A stretch of DNA of 64,000 bases, from assembly GCF_004135345.1 (NCBI RefSeq), contig NZ_CP035495.1:3100001-3164000 (forward strand). The letters are read 5' to 3'. The position numbers and the translations under genes are program-made. Positions within the stretch are counted from its first letter, which is position 1; each line of letters starts with the position of its first letter. The DNA comes from Xylanimonas allomyrinae. GTDB taxonomy: Bacteria > Actinomycetota > Actinomycetes > Actinomycetales > Cellulomonadaceae. The notes beneath the pieces were generated by a model. The model was not told where the DNA came from. It ran no database searches and was given only the letters and a program-made list of their open reading frames with translations. Of this stretch, positions 62,599 through 64,000 are shown one piece after another.

Positions 62599-63618
62599 TC
62601 ACGCTCGTCCGAGCGACGCCGTTCGCGCTTGCCCTCGCTCTGGTTCGCTCGCCTCCACCGACAGCAGGGGCAGTGCATGCCCGTGCGCCCGTCCTCGTGC
62701 GTCGTCGGCCAGTGCCCGGACGAGTCCGGGCACGAAGTCGCGTCCGCGCCGCACGCACCACGGGATCCCGGCGACGATGAGCCACCCGAGTCGTGCGAGG
62801 GCCGACGGCGCGGGCGGCAGGGCGGCGAGCCGTTCGGTCAGCGCGGCCACGGTGTCGGCTCCGGTCCCAGGCCGGCCGCCGCGGGGCAGGCCCCCCGCGC
62901 CCCCGGCGACGGCGCCAGCGTCTGTTCCCGGGAAGCCGCCCGTTCCCGGGACGGCGAGCAGCCCGGCACCTCCGAGCGTGATCGCGGCGTGGACGGCGAG
63001 CCGCCGGTGTGCGGTGGCCGAGGGGTGCACGCGGTCGGAGTGCCAGGCCGCCGGCCCGAGGTCGTGCACGACGGCCCCGATGTCGACGACGACGACGGTG
63101 CCCTGGCCTGGGCGGCGCCCGTCGGCGCGGCGGCGTGCCGCGGCCACCTGCTCCACGGTGCGGGGCCGTGCGGCGTGCGCGACGGCGTCGACGGCGTCGT
63201 TGATGGCGGCGATGCGCGCGCGCATGACGCCGCGCACGCGCTGGGGCATGAGCTCGAACAGGGCGATGGCGGGCAGCCGGGCGAGCACGACGGTGCAGCC
63301 GCAGTCGCGCAGGGCGGTGACGGTGGTCGACAGGTCGCGCGCGACGTCGTAGGCGGAGAAGTCGGAGCGCAGCACGTCGTTGCCGCCGATGACGAGCGTG
63401 GCGACGTCGGGCAGGAGGTCGAGCGCGTGGGGGAGCTGTTCGGCGACGACGTGCTGGGCGCGTGCGCCGTTGCGGGCGAGGTTGGTGAAGTCGGAGGCAC
63501 CGGCGAGCTGTGCCAGGTGTGCCGCCCAGCCGCCGCCGTGCGGGGCGTCGGGGCCGGTCGCGTCGCCGACTCCCGCGCTGATGGAGTCGCCGAGTGCGAC
63601 GATGCGTGGGCCGGTCAC
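62599..63618 (-). CDS. SGNH/GDSL hydrolase
   Basis: A 339-residue hydrolase from the GTG at 63618, which overlaps the stop of the upstream gene by four bases. Block I GDSISAGVGD holds the Ser, IGGNDVLR the Asn, and SDRVHPS the Asp-His pair. The C-terminal third is Gly/Arg-rich with an unrecognised fold (DFVPGLVRALADDAR). Substrate is unknown; lipase or esterase activity is typical. No signal peptide, so it is probably cytoplasmic. Confidence 0.85.
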   Translation of the reverse strand: MTGPRIVALGDSISAGVGDATGPDAPHGGGWAAHLAQLAGASDFTNLARNGARAQHVVAEQLPHALDLLPDVATLVIGGNDVLRSDFSAYDVARDLSTTVTALRDCGCTVVLARLPAIALFELMPQRVRGVMRARIAAINDAVDAVAHAARPRTVEQVAAARRRADGRRPGQGTVVVVDIGAVVHDLGPAAWHSDRVHPSATAHRRLAVHAAITLGGAGLLAVPGTGGFPGTDAGAVAGGAGGLPRGGRPGTGADTVAALTERLAALPPAPSALARLGWLIVAGIPWCVRRGRDFVPGLVRALADDARGRAHGHALPLLSVEASEPERGQARTASLGRA

Positions 63619-64000
63619 TGCCGTGCTCCGGTCAGGGCCAGGCCGTGCCCCGCCCTGGCGTGGCTGCCGTGGACACCCGGCACCTGGCCCGCAGCGTGCC
63701 CGTCCGCAGTTTGCCCGGCCGCAGCGTGCCCGTCCGCAGCGTGCCCGGCCGCAGCGTGCCCCGCTGCGACGGGGACGCCGTGGACCGCCAGCATCGCCTG
63801 GCCCGCGGCGGACCACGGGAACTGCTCCGCGCGCTCGCGGGCCGCGGCCCGGCGTGGCCCGCGAGCGCGGTCGAGCACGTCGCTCATCGCTGCGGCGAGC
63901 GCGCCGGGCGTGGGGGCGGCGACGGCGCCGGCGTCGCCCACCACCTCGGGCAGCGCGCTGGTCGCGCTCACGACGACGGGGGTGCCCGAGGCGAGCGCTT
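63615..64000 (-). CDS. C-terminal part of a group 1 (GT4-type) glycosyltransferase
   Basis: The gene enters from the right edge. The visible 128 residues start with ALASGTPVVVSATSALPEVVGDAGAVAAP, the end of the donor-sugar-binding domain of GT4 enzymes. The last residues form an unusual His/Ala/Gly-rich tail (GHAAAGHAADGHAAAGQTADGHAAGQ). The GTG of the hydrolase gene overlaps its stop. The rest of the enzyme lies outside the window. Confidence 0.8.
   Translation of the reverse strand, partial: ALASGTPVVVSATSALPEVVGDAGAVAAPTPGALAAAMSDVLDRARGPRRAAARERAEQFPWSAAGQAMLAVHGVPVAAGHAAAGHAADGHAAAGQTADGHAAGQVPGVHGSHARAGHGLALTGARQ
63690..63765 (-). repeat. About five 15-bp tandem units in the glycosyltransferase tail
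   Basis: Units near CGTGCCCGTCCGCAG repeat with small changes and encode the AAGHAADGH-type tail. The period is a multiple of three, so copy-number change keeps the frame. Confidence 0.75.

Overview
The window is a very GC-rich stretch of an actinobacterial chromosome, seen in the base composition, the GTG starts and the many 4-base start/stop overlaps. HspR with HAIR operators ahead of dnaK, an LPxTG surface protein and a sugar ABC importer without its own ATPase all fit an actinomycete. A Micrococcales (Cellulomonas/Promicromonospora-like) host is my inference. No marker gene here fixes the genus.

Layout. (1) 1-8060: a Tat-exported group 1 [NiFe] hydrogenase (small and large subunits, minus strand), an alpha-carbonic anhydrase lipoprotein, and a divergent maturation operon hypC-hypD-hypE plus a nickel permease. 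hypE carries a one-base frameshift in a C run. (2) 8074-14790: a flavin monooxygenase cluster with an FAD oxidoreductase, a StyA2B fusion (monooxygenase plus flavin reductase), StyA1 and an SDR, with a divergent AraC-type regulator. It looks more like indole than styrene oxygenation. (3) 15241-21786: a 2181-residue sortase-anchored adhesin with five C-terminal DUF11-type repeats. (4) 22000-23621: a two-gene ABC-2 exporter. (5) 23730-27831: the heat-shock operon dnaK-grpE-dnaJ-hspR with two HAIR boxes. (6) 27840-40146: a degenerate GGDEF protein, a membrane-spanning ECF sigma factor with a huge ectodomain, upp, tadA, an AI-2E-type permease, an ABC exporter with an EF-hand-like loop inserted in its ATPase domain, a beta-helix protein and a sirtuin.

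(7) 40255-54440: a tRNA-Ser(CGA) gene followed by two tandem integrated islands. The tRNA 3' end recurs at 42306 and 53875, and an integrase C-terminal remnant follows each of the three copies. Each island ends in a near-identical 1.5-kb segment carrying a DUF1778/GNAT (TacAT-like) toxin-antitoxin pair next to the att copy. The second island is a defence and mobile-element cluster: Mrr nuclease, adenine methyltransferase with a convergent endonuclease, dead ISL3, IS1634 and IS5 elements, an intact IS630 element, and a translationally coupled FRG-DUF262 operon that is my best candidate for an undescribed defence system.

(8) 55201-61759: an alpha-galactoside utilisation operon (LacI regulator, GH36 alpha-galactosidase, binding protein, two permeases) with paired LacI-type operators. 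(9) 62269-64000: a small hydrophobic protein, an SGNH hydrolase and the C-terminal end of a glycosyltransferase.

All assignments rest on reading motifs in translated frames. No database search was possible.
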